NCBI RefSeq assembly: GCF_003583985.1
Contig: NZ_QXML01000003.1
Span: forward strand, 248,001 to 312,000
Length of the DNA: 64,000 bases
Direction: 5' to 3'
From: Algoriphagus lacus
Lineage (GTDB): Bacteria; Bacteroidota; Bacteroidia; Cytophagales; Cyclobacteriaceae
Made by a program: the position numbers and the translations under genes. Shown piece after piece: positions 45,567-53,836 of the stretch. How positions within the stretch are numbered: position 1 is the stretch's first letter; each line of letters opens with the position of its first letter. A model generated the notes under the pieces. It saw only the letters and a program-made list of their open reading frames with translations, was not told the origin of the DNA and ran no database searches.

Positions 45567-46440
45567 GGATCCAGTCGATCAAGGCTTGATTGATAACTTT
45601 TTTGACTAAAATCTCGGTGGGTTTCTCCCCGGTTTTAATCGGGAATTGAAACCTTATCAGTACTGTCTCAGCCTTTCGCTCAATGACATTGAGTTGTGCT
45701 CCCTCTGCAAAAACAATCTCGGGATACCTTTTCAAAAGTTCCGTGAGATTCTCCTCCAATTGATAGAGTAGGATTTCGCTTTTCGCGGAGATTTCCGAGT
45801 CAAATATTACCTGGTGAGTGTTGTTTTTGGAAAAGTTGACGACATCCATGGTCAAAGCCATGGTGTTTGGAATCAGGATGATTTCTCCGGAGTCATTTTT
45901 CAAAACTAGGTTAATCAAGGTAATGTCCCTTATGAAACCGGTGTGCCTTCCAACCTGGATTTTGTCTCCGATTTCCAGCTGGTCCGAAAACATCATAATC
46001 AATCCGTTGACGATACTCGTGATGTAATCTTTTGTCAGCAAAGCAATGGCCGCTGCGACAATGGTAATACTGGTCAAAAATTCCAAAGGCCGAATTCCAA
46101 AGGCTAACATCAGAGAAATAAGGACTGCGATACTGTTAAGCAAAAAGGAAATTCGGTCAATCCCAATCACAAAGTTTGGCTGCACTTTAGCTTCCTCCCG
46201 CTGTTGAAGGTAGATTCTAAGGGTAATTATTCTTCCTAGAGAAATGATCAGGTTGGCACTAACCAGGAAAATCAGCGATCGAATCACATGATTCAAAATT
46301 TCATATTTCTCCAAAATGGGTGTCAAAAAGGTGTCGCCTTCATAAAAAATCTCCAAAACAATCAATGCCAGCAGTTTTATGGCAAAGTTTCTTCTGCGGA
46401 CATTCTCTTTGACTTGTATGGTGCTTTTGATGTGATTCAT
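45547..46440 (-). CDS. Small-conductance mechanosensitive channel (MscS family)
   Basis: 297 residues with four hydrophobic helices in the first 135 residues (for example LLALIVLEIFYEGDTFL, SLIFLVSANLIISLG, LNSIAVLISLMLAFG). The MscS core follows: pore-lining ITIVAAAIALLTKDYITSIVNGL, then the beta-domain DQLEIGDKIQVGRHTGFIRDITLINLVLKNDSGEIILIPN. It opens under membrane tension to release osmolytes after hypo-osmotic shock. It lies upstream of and overlaps the ATL gene by 20 nt. Confidence 0.93.
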   Translation of the reverse strand: MNHIKSTIQVKENVRRRNFAIKLLALIVLEIFYEGDTFLTPILEKYEILNHVIRSLIFLVSANLIISLGRIITLRIYLQQREEAKVQPNFVIGIDRISFLLNSIAVLISLMLAFGIRPLEFLTSITIVAAAIALLTKDYITSIVNGLIMMFSDQLEIGDKIQVGRHTGFIRDITLINLVLKNDSGEIILIPNTMALTMDVVNFSKNNTHQVIFDSEISAKSEILLYQLEENLTELLKRYPEIVFAEGAQLNVIERKAETVLIRFQFPIKTGEKPTEILVKKVINQALIDWIHEQRKA

Positions 46441-46499
46441 GCTTCAATCGAAAAATAAAGCCTAATTTTAGCAATTATCGAAATGATATCAGACCAGAG

Positions 46500-47177
46500 A
46501 TGAGTAGAAATATAATTATAACAGGTGCAGCGGGAGCTCTTGGAACAGCCGTAGTGGAGAAATTCAAGCGGGAGGGTTACCATGTTATTGCACTACTTAG
46601 ACCCGGCCATGATGAGATTTCGGAAGAAGCGGATGATTCTTATGAAGTGGATGTCACTGACGAAAACGCTGTCCTTGAATTCGTAAGAGAGTTTCAGATG
46701 CAATACAATGACCTTGATGCGATCGCAATGATTGTGGGAGGCTTTTCGATGGGAACTATTGAGTCTACTTCCCAAAAAGAGTTGCTGTCGATGTTTCAGC
46801 TCAATTTCTTCAGCGCATTTCATTTGGTTCAGGGTTTTCTTCCCATTATGAAAAAACAGCAAAAAGGAACTTTCCTCTTCGTTGGAGCTAGACCCGCGCT
46901 CGAGCTTTCAAGTGCCAAGGGAACCGTCGCGTATTCGTTAAGTAAAAAATTGGTGATTTCCCTTTCAGAAATTCTAGCCGAGGAAGTAAAAGATACCCAG
47001 ATTAGAACCCATGTTTTTGTGCCAAGTATTATAGACACGGCAGGCAACCGAGCAGCCATGCCGGATGCTGATTTTAGTCAATGGGTCAATCCAAATGATA
47101 TTGCAGAGGCCATGCACTATGCTGTCAATACCCCTGCGCTTCGAAATATGACATTCAAACTTTATGGAGGTGTATAA
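46500..47177 (+). CDS. Short-chain dehydrogenase/reductase (SDR)
   Basis: 225 residues. NAD(P)-binding glycine motif ITGAAGALGTAVVEKF, then IVGGFSMGTIE, an NxxS-type central region (QLNFFSAFHLVQGFLP), and the catalytic YSLSKKLVISL (Tyr-x-x-x-Lys). The acidic residue after strand 2 is not obvious, so NAD or NADP preference is unclear. Cytoplasmic oxidoreductase of unknown substrate. The next gene starts 1 nt after its stop, so they form an operon. Confidence 0.92.
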   Translation: MSRNIIITGAAGALGTAVVEKFKREGYHVIALLRPGHDEISEEADDSYEVDVTDENAVLEFVREFQMQYNDLDAIAMIVGGFSMGTIESTSQKELLSMFQLNFFSAFHLVQGFLPIMKKQQKGTFLFVGARPALELSSAKGTVAYSLSKKLVISLSEILAEEVKDTQIRTHVFVPSIIDTAGNRAAMPDADFSQWVNPNDIAEAMHYAVNTPALRNMTFKLYGGV

Positions 47178-47178
47178 C

Positions 47179-47649
47179 ATGACTCGGATGAAAAAATCAG
47201 TTTTGCTGACTGTCTTTTTGGGATTGTTTTTTGGTTTTCAGGCTTTTTCCCAGTCAGATGAGGAGCAAGTGGAAGCCGTGATCCGAAGCATGTTTGATGG
47301 AATGCGAGCAAAAAATGCCGATCAGGTAGCAGCAGCTTTTGCTCCGGAGGCAATGATGCAAACCGTCATTAACAAGCCGGAAGGAAGTCAAGTCGGGAGC
47401 AATGCAGTGGCTGATTTTGTAAAAAGAATTGCGACAACACCTGCCGAGACCAATCTCGACGAGCGAATTTTGGACTATCAAATCAAAATTGACGGGACTA
47501 TGGCATCTGCCTGGACCCCATATCGATTTTACCTCAATGGCAATTTCAGCCACTGTGGAGTCAATTCTTTCCAGCTCGTGAAAATGGCAGAAGGCTGGAA
47601 AATTGTCTACATCATCGATACACGCAGAAAAGAACCTTGTGAAGAGTAA
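47179..47649 (+). CDS. Secreted NTF2-like (SnoaL/DUF4440-type) protein
   Basis: 156 residues from the ATG at 47179. That start is preferred over the in-frame ATGs at 47164 and 47188 because a strong GGAGG ribosome site (47166-47170) lies 8 nt upstream. A signal peptide (VLLTVFLGLFFGFQAFSQ) is followed by an NTF2 fold: EEQVEAVIRSMFDGMRAKNADQVAAAFAPEAMMQT, then FVKRIATTPAETNLDERI and NSFQLVKMAEGWKIVYIIDTRR. These cone-shaped domains bind small ligands or act as isomerases. It is the middle gene of a run between the SDR and the GreA-like gene. Confidence 0.88.
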   Translation: MTRMKKSVLLTVFLGLFFGFQAFSQSDEEQVEAVIRSMFDGMRAKNADQVAAAFAPEAMMQTVINKPEGSQVGSNAVADFVKRIATTPAETNLDERILDYQIKIDGTMASAWTPYRFYLNGNFSHCGVNSFQLVKMAEGWKIVYIIDTRRKEPCEE

Positions 47650-47654
47650 AAATT

Positions 47655-48110
47655 ATGAACGAATTCAAAGCGAAAGTCTATCAAACTGCCCTGACTCAAC
47701 TGAAGCAAAAAGAAGCTTTATTGACTGAGGAGCGCAAAAATATTATCGAAAGTATCCTTGAGGAAGAGAAGAATAGTGCTGGGGATAAGTACGAAACAGG
47801 TCGTGAAACCATGACTCAGGATTTGGTCAACATTGAAGGCCAGCTGAAGCAAGGAAAGTTGGATATTGAAGAACTTTACCGTCTGCAAACCATCAAAGAA
47901 ACCCCACCGTCAGTGCAGGAGGGAGCTTTGATCAAATTGGGAAATGATTGGTTTTTGATTGCCATCAGCATTGGTCAGGTAAAAGTGGATGATACCAAGG
48001 TTTTCCTGCTTAGTAAAAATTCCCCACTGGGCGAATTGCTCATTGGAAAGAAAAAGAAAGATCAGGTGAATTTCCGTGGGAAAATGCACCTGATCGAAGA
48101 ATTGGTTTGA
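47655..48110 (+). CDS. GreA/Gfh-like transcript cleavage factor homologue
   Basis: 151 residues. The first about 75 form an antiparallel coiled coil (LTQLKQKEALLTEERKNI ... VNIEGQLKQGKLDIEELYRL); the rest is a beta-rich FKBP-like domain with SPLGELLIGKKKKDQVNF, matching the GreA SPIGxALLGKxxGDxV motif. At the coiled-coil tip AGDKYETGRE has D44 and E47, at the same three-residue spacing as the catalytic D41/E44 in the GreA motif GDLSE. GreA binds the RNA polymerase secondary channel and rescues backtracked complexes. Similar Bacteroidota proteins are often mislabelled 3-oxoacyl-ACP synthase. It follows the NTF2-like gene by 5 nt. Confidence 0.75.
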   Translation: MNEFKAKVYQTALTQLKQKEALLTEERKNIIESILEEEKNSAGDKYETGRETMTQDLVNIEGQLKQGKLDIEELYRLQTIKETPPSVQEGALIKLGNDWFLIAISIGQVKVDDTKVFLLSKNSPLGELLIGKKKKDQVNFRGKMHLIEELV

Positions 48111-48117
48111 TCGGGAA

Positions 48118-48540
48118 TTAGTCTTTTTTGGGGACAAAGCTCATCAGTTCGGTGGTTCCTTCCATCAGGGTGAGCTTTTCCTTTCCAACCGTAAAATTCT
48201 TGACTTTACTGAAAGCGGAGATGAACTCGTCCTCTCCTGTTCCCGGACAAGCTTTTTTAGTCATTGCCCCAGGATCGAGTTTGATGCCTGTGCCCTCCAA
48301 GGAAAATCCGCCGGAAAAATTGTTGCACCCGGCATATCCAGCCAGTTTGCCACCTTCAAGAAAATTTAGCGTGGGGATGCCTGAACTGAACTTGTTCGTG
48401 TCAATTCCGCTGTTAATCAGTGACGAAAGCTCCCAAGTGTTTCCGGTGAGTAGACTAAGTGGATTGAGGCTTGCAGAACTGCTGCAACCACCCAAAAAAA
48501 GGATCATAAGACCCACAGGAAAAAAACGTAACTGGTTCAT
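48118..48540 (-). CDS. META domain lipoprotein (HslJ-like)
   Basis: 140 residues. Lipobox cysteine at 19 (LFLGGC). The META domain shows TGNTWELSSL, PTLNFLEGGKLAGYAGCNNFSGGF, KLDPGAMTKKACPG, and the C-terminal LTLMEGTTELMSFVPKK. The paired cysteines in AGCNN and KACPG are the usual conserved ones. HslJ-type proteins are heat-inducible outer-membrane proteins with unclear roles in stress and antibiotic tolerance. It converges on the GreA-like gene with a 7-bp gap and its 5' side faces the thr leader region. Confidence 0.9.
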   Translation of the reverse strand: MNQLRFFPVGLMILFLGGCSSSASLNPLSLLTGNTWELSSLINSGIDTNKFSSGIPTLNFLEGGKLAGYAGCNNFSGGFSLEGTGIKLDPGAMTKKACPGTGEDEFISAFSKVKNFTVGKEKLTLMEGTTELMSFVPKKD

Positions 48541-48707
48541 AAAACTTGAATTAAAAGGTTTCTTAAGTTAACCAAATCCAGTGGATCTAAATATTTTCTA
48601 TCCTTTTTAAAAAGGGGTATGTCGATTAAATTCCATTATCAAAAGGTTAATATTTCTGGTTGTACACTATAAAAATTCTAAAAAAACAGAGAAAGTCTAT
48701 GATTTTG

Positions 48708-48739
48708 TTTGGCTAATCCGTTTTTTCGCTGTAAGATTG
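48708..48739 (+). promoter_or_regulatory. -33/-7 promoter of the threonine operon
   Basis: TTTG (48708-48711) and TAAGATTG (48732-48739) are separated by 20 nt. This fits the Bacteroidota housekeeping consensus (TTTG, about 19-20 nt, TAnnTTTG) except for one base. Transcription should begin near 48746, about 13 nt before the leader ORF. Confidence 0.65.
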
Positions 48740-48758
48740 TCCGGTCAATCATCCAGTC

Positions 48759-48872
48759 ATGGTACTTGCAGCTAATTCAATTTTTAATAACAATATCCTT
48801 CCTCGGGTAGGAACGTACGCTGCTGTTTTTTTTACTGTGACCACAGGTATGACCACCATGATTACGGGGTGA
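48759..48872 (+). CDS. Threonine operon leader peptide
   Basis: A 37-codon ORF beginning MVLAANSIF and ending TVTTGMTTMITG then stop. Of its last 12 codons, six are threonine (ACT, ACC, ACA, ACC, ACC, ACG) and one isoleucine. This is the pattern of thr attenuation peptides such as E. coli ThrL, where ribosome stalling at Thr/Ile codons reports low charged tRNA. It lies between the promoter and thrA, and its stop codon sits in the loop of a hairpin. No family match can be run here, but position plus codon content make a regulatory role likely. A shorter start is possible. Confidence 0.72.
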   Translation: MVLAANSIFNNNILPRVGTYAAVFFTVTTGMTTMITG

Positions 48873-48920
48873 CCCGTCGTCATCTTTGAGTACTCGCCCC
48901 TGAGGCCTGATTAAGGCCAG
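48864..48920 (+). promoter_or_regulatory. Candidate attenuator hairpins of the thr leader
   Basis: Three pairings are possible: ACGGG/CCCGT (48864-48868 with 48873-48877, loop GTGA over the leader stop codon); GGGGTGA/TCGCCCC (48866-48872 with 48894-48900), which excludes the first; and GGCCT/AGGCC (48904-48908 with 48914-48918), followed by a weak T-rich stretch TTTAAGTTT. The alternation suits attenuation, though the terminator T run is poor. Confidence 0.5.
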
Positions 48921-49044
48921 TTTAAGTTTCCCGCATTCATTTCCTAGCATTTTATGAAATCGAGCATGACGATGACTTCACACAGCCTGATGATTGTTAA
49001 TCATGTTCGAATTCATGTGGCTTTTGAAAAAAATAGATAAACAC

Positions 49045-51495
49045 ATGAAAATTATCAAGTTTGGAGGTTCATCCGTTGCGAACCCAGAAAACATCCGTAA
49101 GGTATTTTCCATTCTACAGGACAAGCTCAAGCAGCACGAAATTGCCGTAGTTTTTTCAGCTTTTGGCGGAGTCACGGAGAGCCTTTTGACCATTGCCCGA
49201 TTGGCACGTGAGGGTGATCAAGCCTACAGAGACCTTCTGCAGACTTTGGAGGAAAAGCACTTGGACATCGTTCGACAGCTGATTGCTGTGCAAAATCAGT
49301 CTACAGTCATGACCTATGTCAAGGTTCGTTTCAAGGAATTGGAAGACCTTTTTCATGGGATTTTTCTGATCAAGGAAAATTCCGCACGGACACTTGACTA
49401 TGTAGCCAGCTTTGGTGAGCGACTTTCTGCTTTCATTTTGGCAGAAGCAATGGCCGGAAAGGGCATCAAGACACAGTTTGTCGACGCGAGGGAAGTCATC
49501 CGTACCAACGACCGATTTGGTCAGGCAAGGGTGGACTATGAAGTGACCAATGCACAGATTAAAGAATACTTTTCAAAACATGCTGGAGTAAAAGTCATCA
49601 CCGGATTCATTGCATCCACAGCGAAAGGCGAGACCACAACCTTGGGTCGTTCTGGCTCGGATTACACCGCTGCGATTTTTGCAGGGGCTTTGGAGGCGAA
49701 GGATTTGGAGATTTGGACAGATGTTTCGGGGGTGTTGACCTCGGATCCCAAGTTGGTTTATACTGCCTTCACTATTCCTCAGCTGAGTTACAACGAAGCG
49801 ATGGAGCTTTCCCACTTCGGAGCAAAAGTGATTTTTCCTGCCACCATGCAGCCGGCGATGAAGAAAAACATCCCGATTTATATCAAAAACACTTTTGAAC
49901 CTGAAAATCCAGGTACACTCATCAACGGTGAGGTCAGCCATGGTGCCCTCATCAAGGGGATTAGCTCCATGTCCAATATTTCCATTGTGACTGTACAGGG
50001 TGCGGGATTGATGGAGGGTGGAGCCACAGTCAGTCGTGTGTTCAAGGCATTGGCAGAAGCAAAAGTCAACATTGTCCTGATTTCTCAAGCTTCTTCCGAG
50101 CATAGTATCTGTTTGGCGATCAAGACTCAGGAGTCCTATTTGGCAAAAGAGTCAATCGAAAAGGAATTTTTCTACGAGATCAAATCCGGGGAAATGGATC
50201 ACGTTTCCTTGCTTCACGGCTTGGCCACTGTCGCTGTAGTTGGTGAAAACATGAAGCAAAACCCGGGAGCTTCCGGACGCATGTTCCGTGCTTTGGGTCA
50301 AAACAACATCAACGTTGCAGCGATTGCCCAAGGGAGTTCCGAGTTGAATATCTCTGCGGTGATTCCTCAGCCTGATCTCCAAAAAGCACTTAATGCCCTC
50401 CACGAGGCATTTTTCCTATCAGAAAATAAAGTATTGCACGTCTTTTTGGTAGGGACCGGTCTGATCGGTCAGGCCCTCATGAAGATGATTGCTTCCCAAC
50501 AAAATAAGCTGCTCAAGGACAACGAGCTCGATGTGCAAATCCATGGTCTGGCCAACAGTCGATACATGGCTTTCCACGAAGACGGTTTTGACCTGAAGCA
50601 TCCACACCAGCTTAGCGAAGGGGATCAAAAGATGGATCTTGAGAAATTCATCCAAACCATGGAAGAAATGAACTTCTCCAACTCCGTTTTTGTGGACTGC
50701 ACGGCTAGCCAGGATGTGGCCGATGCGTATTCCAGAATTTTGGAGGCCAAAGTGGCTATCGTAACTCCCAACAAAAAAGCGAATTCCAGCTCAATGGATC
50801 AGTATCGCGCATTGAAGCGGATTGCCAAGCGTCGCGGAGTGAAATTTCTATACGAAACCAACGTGGCAGCGGGCCTTCCGGTCATCAATACCCTTCAGGA
50901 TTTGATGCTTTCCGGTGACAAAGTGATCCGAATTGAAGCGGTGCTCAGTGGTTCAATGAACTTTATTTTCTCCGAACTTGAGAATGGAGCGCCATTCTCC
51001 GAAGTAGTGAAAATTGCCAAGGAAAAAGGGTATACCGAACCTGATCCAAGAGACGATTTGAGTGGAATGGATGTGGCCCGAAAGATTTTGATTCTTGGCC
51101 GTGAAGCTGAACAGGAGCTGGAATTTGATGACATCACCATCCAAAGCATGGTTCCTGCAGATTGTCGGGTGACTGCTTCAGTGGATGAGTTTTTTGAAAA
51201 GCTCAAAGCACACGACGCAGACTTCGGTAAGCTGTTAGCAGACGCCAAGGCTAGAGGAGAAAAGCTCCGCTTTATGGCTACTCTCGAAGACGGCAAGGCC
51301 AAAGTGGGCTTGAAGTCTCTGCCTGAATCGCATCCGTTTTCAAGTTTAAAAGGGTCGGACAATATGATCTTGTTGACAACCGACCGATACCATGACCGAC
51401 CGATGATTATCCGTGGTCCAGGTGCCGGGGCAGATGTGACTGCTGCCGGAGTGTTTGCAGATGTGATCCGCATCGGTAATTACACCCGGGAATAA
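49045..51495 (+). CDS. thrA: Bifunctional aspartokinase / homoserine dehydrogenase I
   Basis: 816 residues from the ATG at 49045, which opens the kinase signature MKIIKFGGSSVANPENIRK. Upstream in-frame codons back to 48994 lie in the leader region and are not family-like. Aspartokinase domain to about 300 (VVFSAFGGVTESL, GRSGSDYTAAI), two ACT regulatory domains (about 310-450: SIVTVQGAGLMEGGATVSRV, VAVVGENMKQNPGASGRMF), then homoserine dehydrogenase (about 465-816: VFLVGTGLIGQAL, VTPNKKANSS, ETNVAAGLPVINTLQDL, YTEPDPRDDLSGMDVARK). It catalyses the first and third steps from aspartate to threonine. Its stop shares one base with the thrB start. Confidence 0.97.
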   Translation: MKIIKFGGSSVANPENIRKVFSILQDKLKQHEIAVVFSAFGGVTESLLTIARLAREGDQAYRDLLQTLEEKHLDIVRQLIAVQNQSTVMTYVKVRFKELEDLFHGIFLIKENSARTLDYVASFGERLSAFILAEAMAGKGIKTQFVDAREVIRTNDRFGQARVDYEVTNAQIKEYFSKHAGVKVITGFIASTAKGETTTLGRSGSDYTAAIFAGALEAKDLEIWTDVSGVLTSDPKLVYTAFTIPQLSYNEAMELSHFGAKVIFPATMQPAMKKNIPIYIKNTFEPENPGTLINGEVSHGALIKGISSMSNISIVTVQGAGLMEGGATVSRVFKALAEAKVNIVLISQASSEHSICLAIKTQESYLAKESIEKEFFYEIKSGEMDHVSLLHGLATVAVVGENMKQNPGASGRMFRALGQNNINVAAIAQGSSELNISAVIPQPDLQKALNALHEAFFLSENKVLHVFLVGTGLIGQALMKMIASQQNKLLKDNELDVQIHGLANSRYMAFHEDGFDLKHPHQLSEGDQKMDLEKFIQTMEEMNFSNSVFVDCTASQDVADAYSRILEAKVAIVTPNKKANSSSMDQYRALKRIAKRRGVKFLYETNVAAGLPVINTLQDLMLSGDKVIRIEAVLSGSMNFIFSELENGAPFSEVVKIAKEKGYTEPDPRDDLSGMDVARKILILGREAEQELEFDDITIQSMVPADCRVTASVDEFFEKLKAHDADFGKLLADAKARGEKLRFMATLEDGKAKVGLKSLPESHPFSSLKGSDNMILLTTDRYHDRPMIIRGPGAGADVTAAGVFADVIRIGNYTRE

Positions 51496-52430
51496 TGAGA
51501 TCGGTCAAAGCTTTTGCGCCGGCCACTGTCGCCAATGTGTCCTGCGGATTTGATATCCTAGGATTTGCCATTGATGCTATGGGCGATGTAGTGGAAATCA
51601 GCTTACGGGACGAACCTGGACTCCAAGTGGTTTCTATCGAGGGGGATGAGGGAAGGCTTCCTTACGAAGTGGAGAAAAATACCTGTGCGGTTGCCATTCA
51701 GGCCATGTTGGATGAAATGGATAAGCAGGTAGGGATGGATATTTATTTGAAAAAAGGTCTGCCTTTAGGTTCGGGGATGGGCTCCAGTGCAGCAAGTGCT
51801 GTAGCAGCTTTGGTTGCTGCAAATCATCTGCTTGGTGAACCTTTTGAAAAGAAAAGCCTTCTTCCTTTTGCAATCGCAGCTGAAAAGGCAGCCTGTGGTG
51901 CTGGCCATGCAGACAATGTTGCGCCGAGTTTACTTGGTGGGTTTGTCCTGATTCGGGATTACCACCCGCTAGACGTAATCAAACTTCACGTGCCGGATGG
52001 TTTGCATTGCACGCTTTTGCACCCGCATTTTGAATTGAAAACATCGGATTCCCGGTCAGTTTTACGGGACAATGTTTCTTTGAAGCATTCTACGATTCAA
52101 TCGGGAAATGTAGCTGGATTAATCGCGGGTCTTTTTCAGGAGGACTTCGATCTGATCGGAAGATCACTTCGGGACGTCATTGCCGAACCCTATCGGGCGA
52201 CTTTGATACCGGGATTTTACGAAGTGAAAGAGGCAGTAAAAGCCGCAGGAGCTTTGGGAATGGGGATTTCCGGTTCGGGGCCGACACTTTTTGCCTTATC
52301 CAAAGGGGCGGAAGTATCCGAATCCATCATCAAAGCAGCTCAGCAAGTCTACGACTCCATTGGGTTGGGAGTCGATGCCTACCACTCCGCCATCAACATC
52401 CGCGGAGCCTATATCCTTGAAGAAAAGTAA
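51495..52430 (+). CDS. thrB: Homoserine kinase
   Basis: 311 residues of the GHMP kinase family. N-terminal APATVANVSCGFDILGFAID, the ATP-binding glycine-rich loop LKKGLPLGSGMGSSAASAVAAL (about 85-105), and the C-terminal GALGMGISGSGPTLFALS. It phosphorylates homoserine. Start and stop codons of thrA and thrB overlap by one base, indicating translational coupling. thrC follows 4 bp later. Confidence 0.97.
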   Translation: MRSVKAFAPATVANVSCGFDILGFAIDAMGDVVEISLRDEPGLQVVSIEGDEGRLPYEVEKNTCAVAIQAMLDEMDKQVGMDIYLKKGLPLGSGMGSSAASAVAALVAANHLLGEPFEKKSLLPFAIAAEKAACGAGHADNVAPSLLGGFVLIRDYHPLDVIKLHVPDGLHCTLLHPHFELKTSDSRSVLRDNVSLKHSTIQSGNVAGLIAGLFQEDFDLIGRSLRDVIAEPYRATLIPGFYEVKEAVKAAGALGMGISGSGPTLFALSKGAEVSESIIKAAQQVYDSIGLGVDAYHSAINIRGAYILEEK

Positions 52431-52434
52431 GATT

Positions 52435-53736
52435 ATGAAGTATTTCAGCACCAACAATCCTGCACATAAAGTTTCCCTCGCCGAGGCGGTCATAAAAGGA
52501 CTTGCTCCGGACAATGGTCTTTACATGCCCGAACGGATTCCTGTATTACCGGTGGAGTTGATTGAAAAGATGTCAGAAATGACTTTTCGTGAAATAGGCT
52601 ATGCAGTGATCGGAGCATTGTTTTCGGAGGATTTGAGTGAAAAGCAGATTCATGAACTCGTGGATCACACCCTGACTTTTGATGCACCGCTGGTGAAGGT
52701 GGAGGAAGATGTGTACAGTTTGGAGCTGTTTCACGGACCAACTTTGGCTTTCAAAGACTTTGGTGCACGGTTTTGCTCCAAGCTGATGAGCATGTTGGTA
52801 AGTGAGCGAAGCCAGAAAGTCAGAGTATTAGTAGCAACTTCCGGAGATACCGGAAGCGCTGTGGCAAATGGGTTTTTGGGAGTGGATGGGGTTGAGGTGA
52901 TAATCCTTTTTCCAAAGGGAAAAGTCAGTCCGCTTCAGGAGATGCAGTTTACCACCTTGGGGCAAAACATCACTGCTTTGGAAGTGGATGGGGTGTTTGA
53001 CGACTGTCAGACGCTGGTGAAGCAGGCCTTTTTGGATCAGGAGTTAAACCAGAAGCTGCTCCTTACCTCTGCCAATTCGATCAATATCGCCCGCTGGATT
53101 CCCCAGTGTTTGTACTATTTCTATGCCTATTCCCGATTGCCTAAAAATGGCAAAAAGGTCGTTTTTGCCGTTCCAAGCGGGAATTTTGGAAATATCGGAG
53201 CGGGTATTTTGGCACAAAGGATGGGCTTGCTGATTGATCATTTTGTGGCAGCGACCAATGTGAACAAGGTCGTACCCGAGTATTTGAATGGCTTTCCTTT
53301 CCAAGCCAAGCCATCAGTTCCCACCGTGTCCAACTCCATGGATGTGGGCAATCCAAGTAATTTCCCAAGGCTTCAGGCCTTATATAGTGGAGATGAGCGG
53401 CTATTTAGAGAGAAAGTTAAAGGATATTTTTACACCGATTCTCAAACGGTCGAAGCCATTCGGGCTGTGAAACCAAAGGGCTATACCCTTGATCCGCATG
53501 GGGCAGTGGGGTACTTGGGCTTGAAGGATTTTATGGAGTCGAATTACGGTTATGTAGGCGTCTTTTTGGAGACCGCCCATCCGGGAAAATTCCGGGATGT
53601 AGTCGAAGAGGCTTTAGGAGAAAAATTGGTGTTGCCGGAACGATTGGCAGCTTTTCTAAAAGGCGAAAAAAAGGTGTTCCCTATTGGAAATAGCTTTGGG
53701 GAGTTTAAAGGGTTTTTGGAAGGTTTAGTTTCCTAA
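52435..53736 (+). CDS. thrC: Threonine synthase
   Basis: 433 residues from the ATG at 52435 (MKYFSTNNPAHKVSLAEAV). The frame is open upstream but inside thrB. PLP-binding lysine is K107 in HGPTLAFKDFGARF; other family motifs are LVATSGDTGSAVANGF, FPKGKVSPLQEMQF, FAVPSGNFGNIGAG (phosphate loop) and TVSNSMDVGNPSNFPR. It converts phosphohomoserine to threonine. The length and N-terminus fit the bacterial class 2 enzyme. Last gene of the thr operon, followed by a long palindrome. Confidence 0.97.
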   Translation: MKYFSTNNPAHKVSLAEAVIKGLAPDNGLYMPERIPVLPVELIEKMSEMTFREIGYAVIGALFSEDLSEKQIHELVDHTLTFDAPLVKVEEDVYSLELFHGPTLAFKDFGARFCSKLMSMLVSERSQKVRVLVATSGDTGSAVANGFLGVDGVEVIILFPKGKVSPLQEMQFTTLGQNITALEVDGVFDDCQTLVKQAFLDQELNQKLLLTSANSINIARWIPQCLYYFYAYSRLPKNGKKVVFAVPSGNFGNIGAGILAQRMGLLIDHFVAATNVNKVVPEYLNGFPFQAKPSVPTVSNSMDVGNPSNFPRLQALYSGDERLFREKVKGYFYTDSQTVEAIRAVKPKGYTLDPHGAVGYLGLKDFMESNYGYVGVFLETAHPGKFRDVVEEALGEKLVLPERLAAFLKGEKKVFPIGNSFGEFKGFLEGLVS

Positions 53737-53739
53737 AGG

Positions 53740-53777
53740 TAACCGGTGATAGTATCATTTGATGCTATCACCGGTTA
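53740..53777. repeat. Long palindrome behind thrC
   Basis: TAACCGGTGATAG (53740-53752) pairs perfectly with CTATCACCGGTTA (53765-53777). The pairing continues inward with TATCA/TGATG through one G-U pair. There is no T run on either side, so it is not a classical terminator, but its place between convergent genes fits a transcript end or mRNA-stabilising hairpin. Confidence 0.7.
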
Positions 53778-53836
53778 GCATCTCGGTCCAAAAAGTTGCT
53801 GTTCCTTTTGCAAACATTTTTGCATTCCCATTCAAA

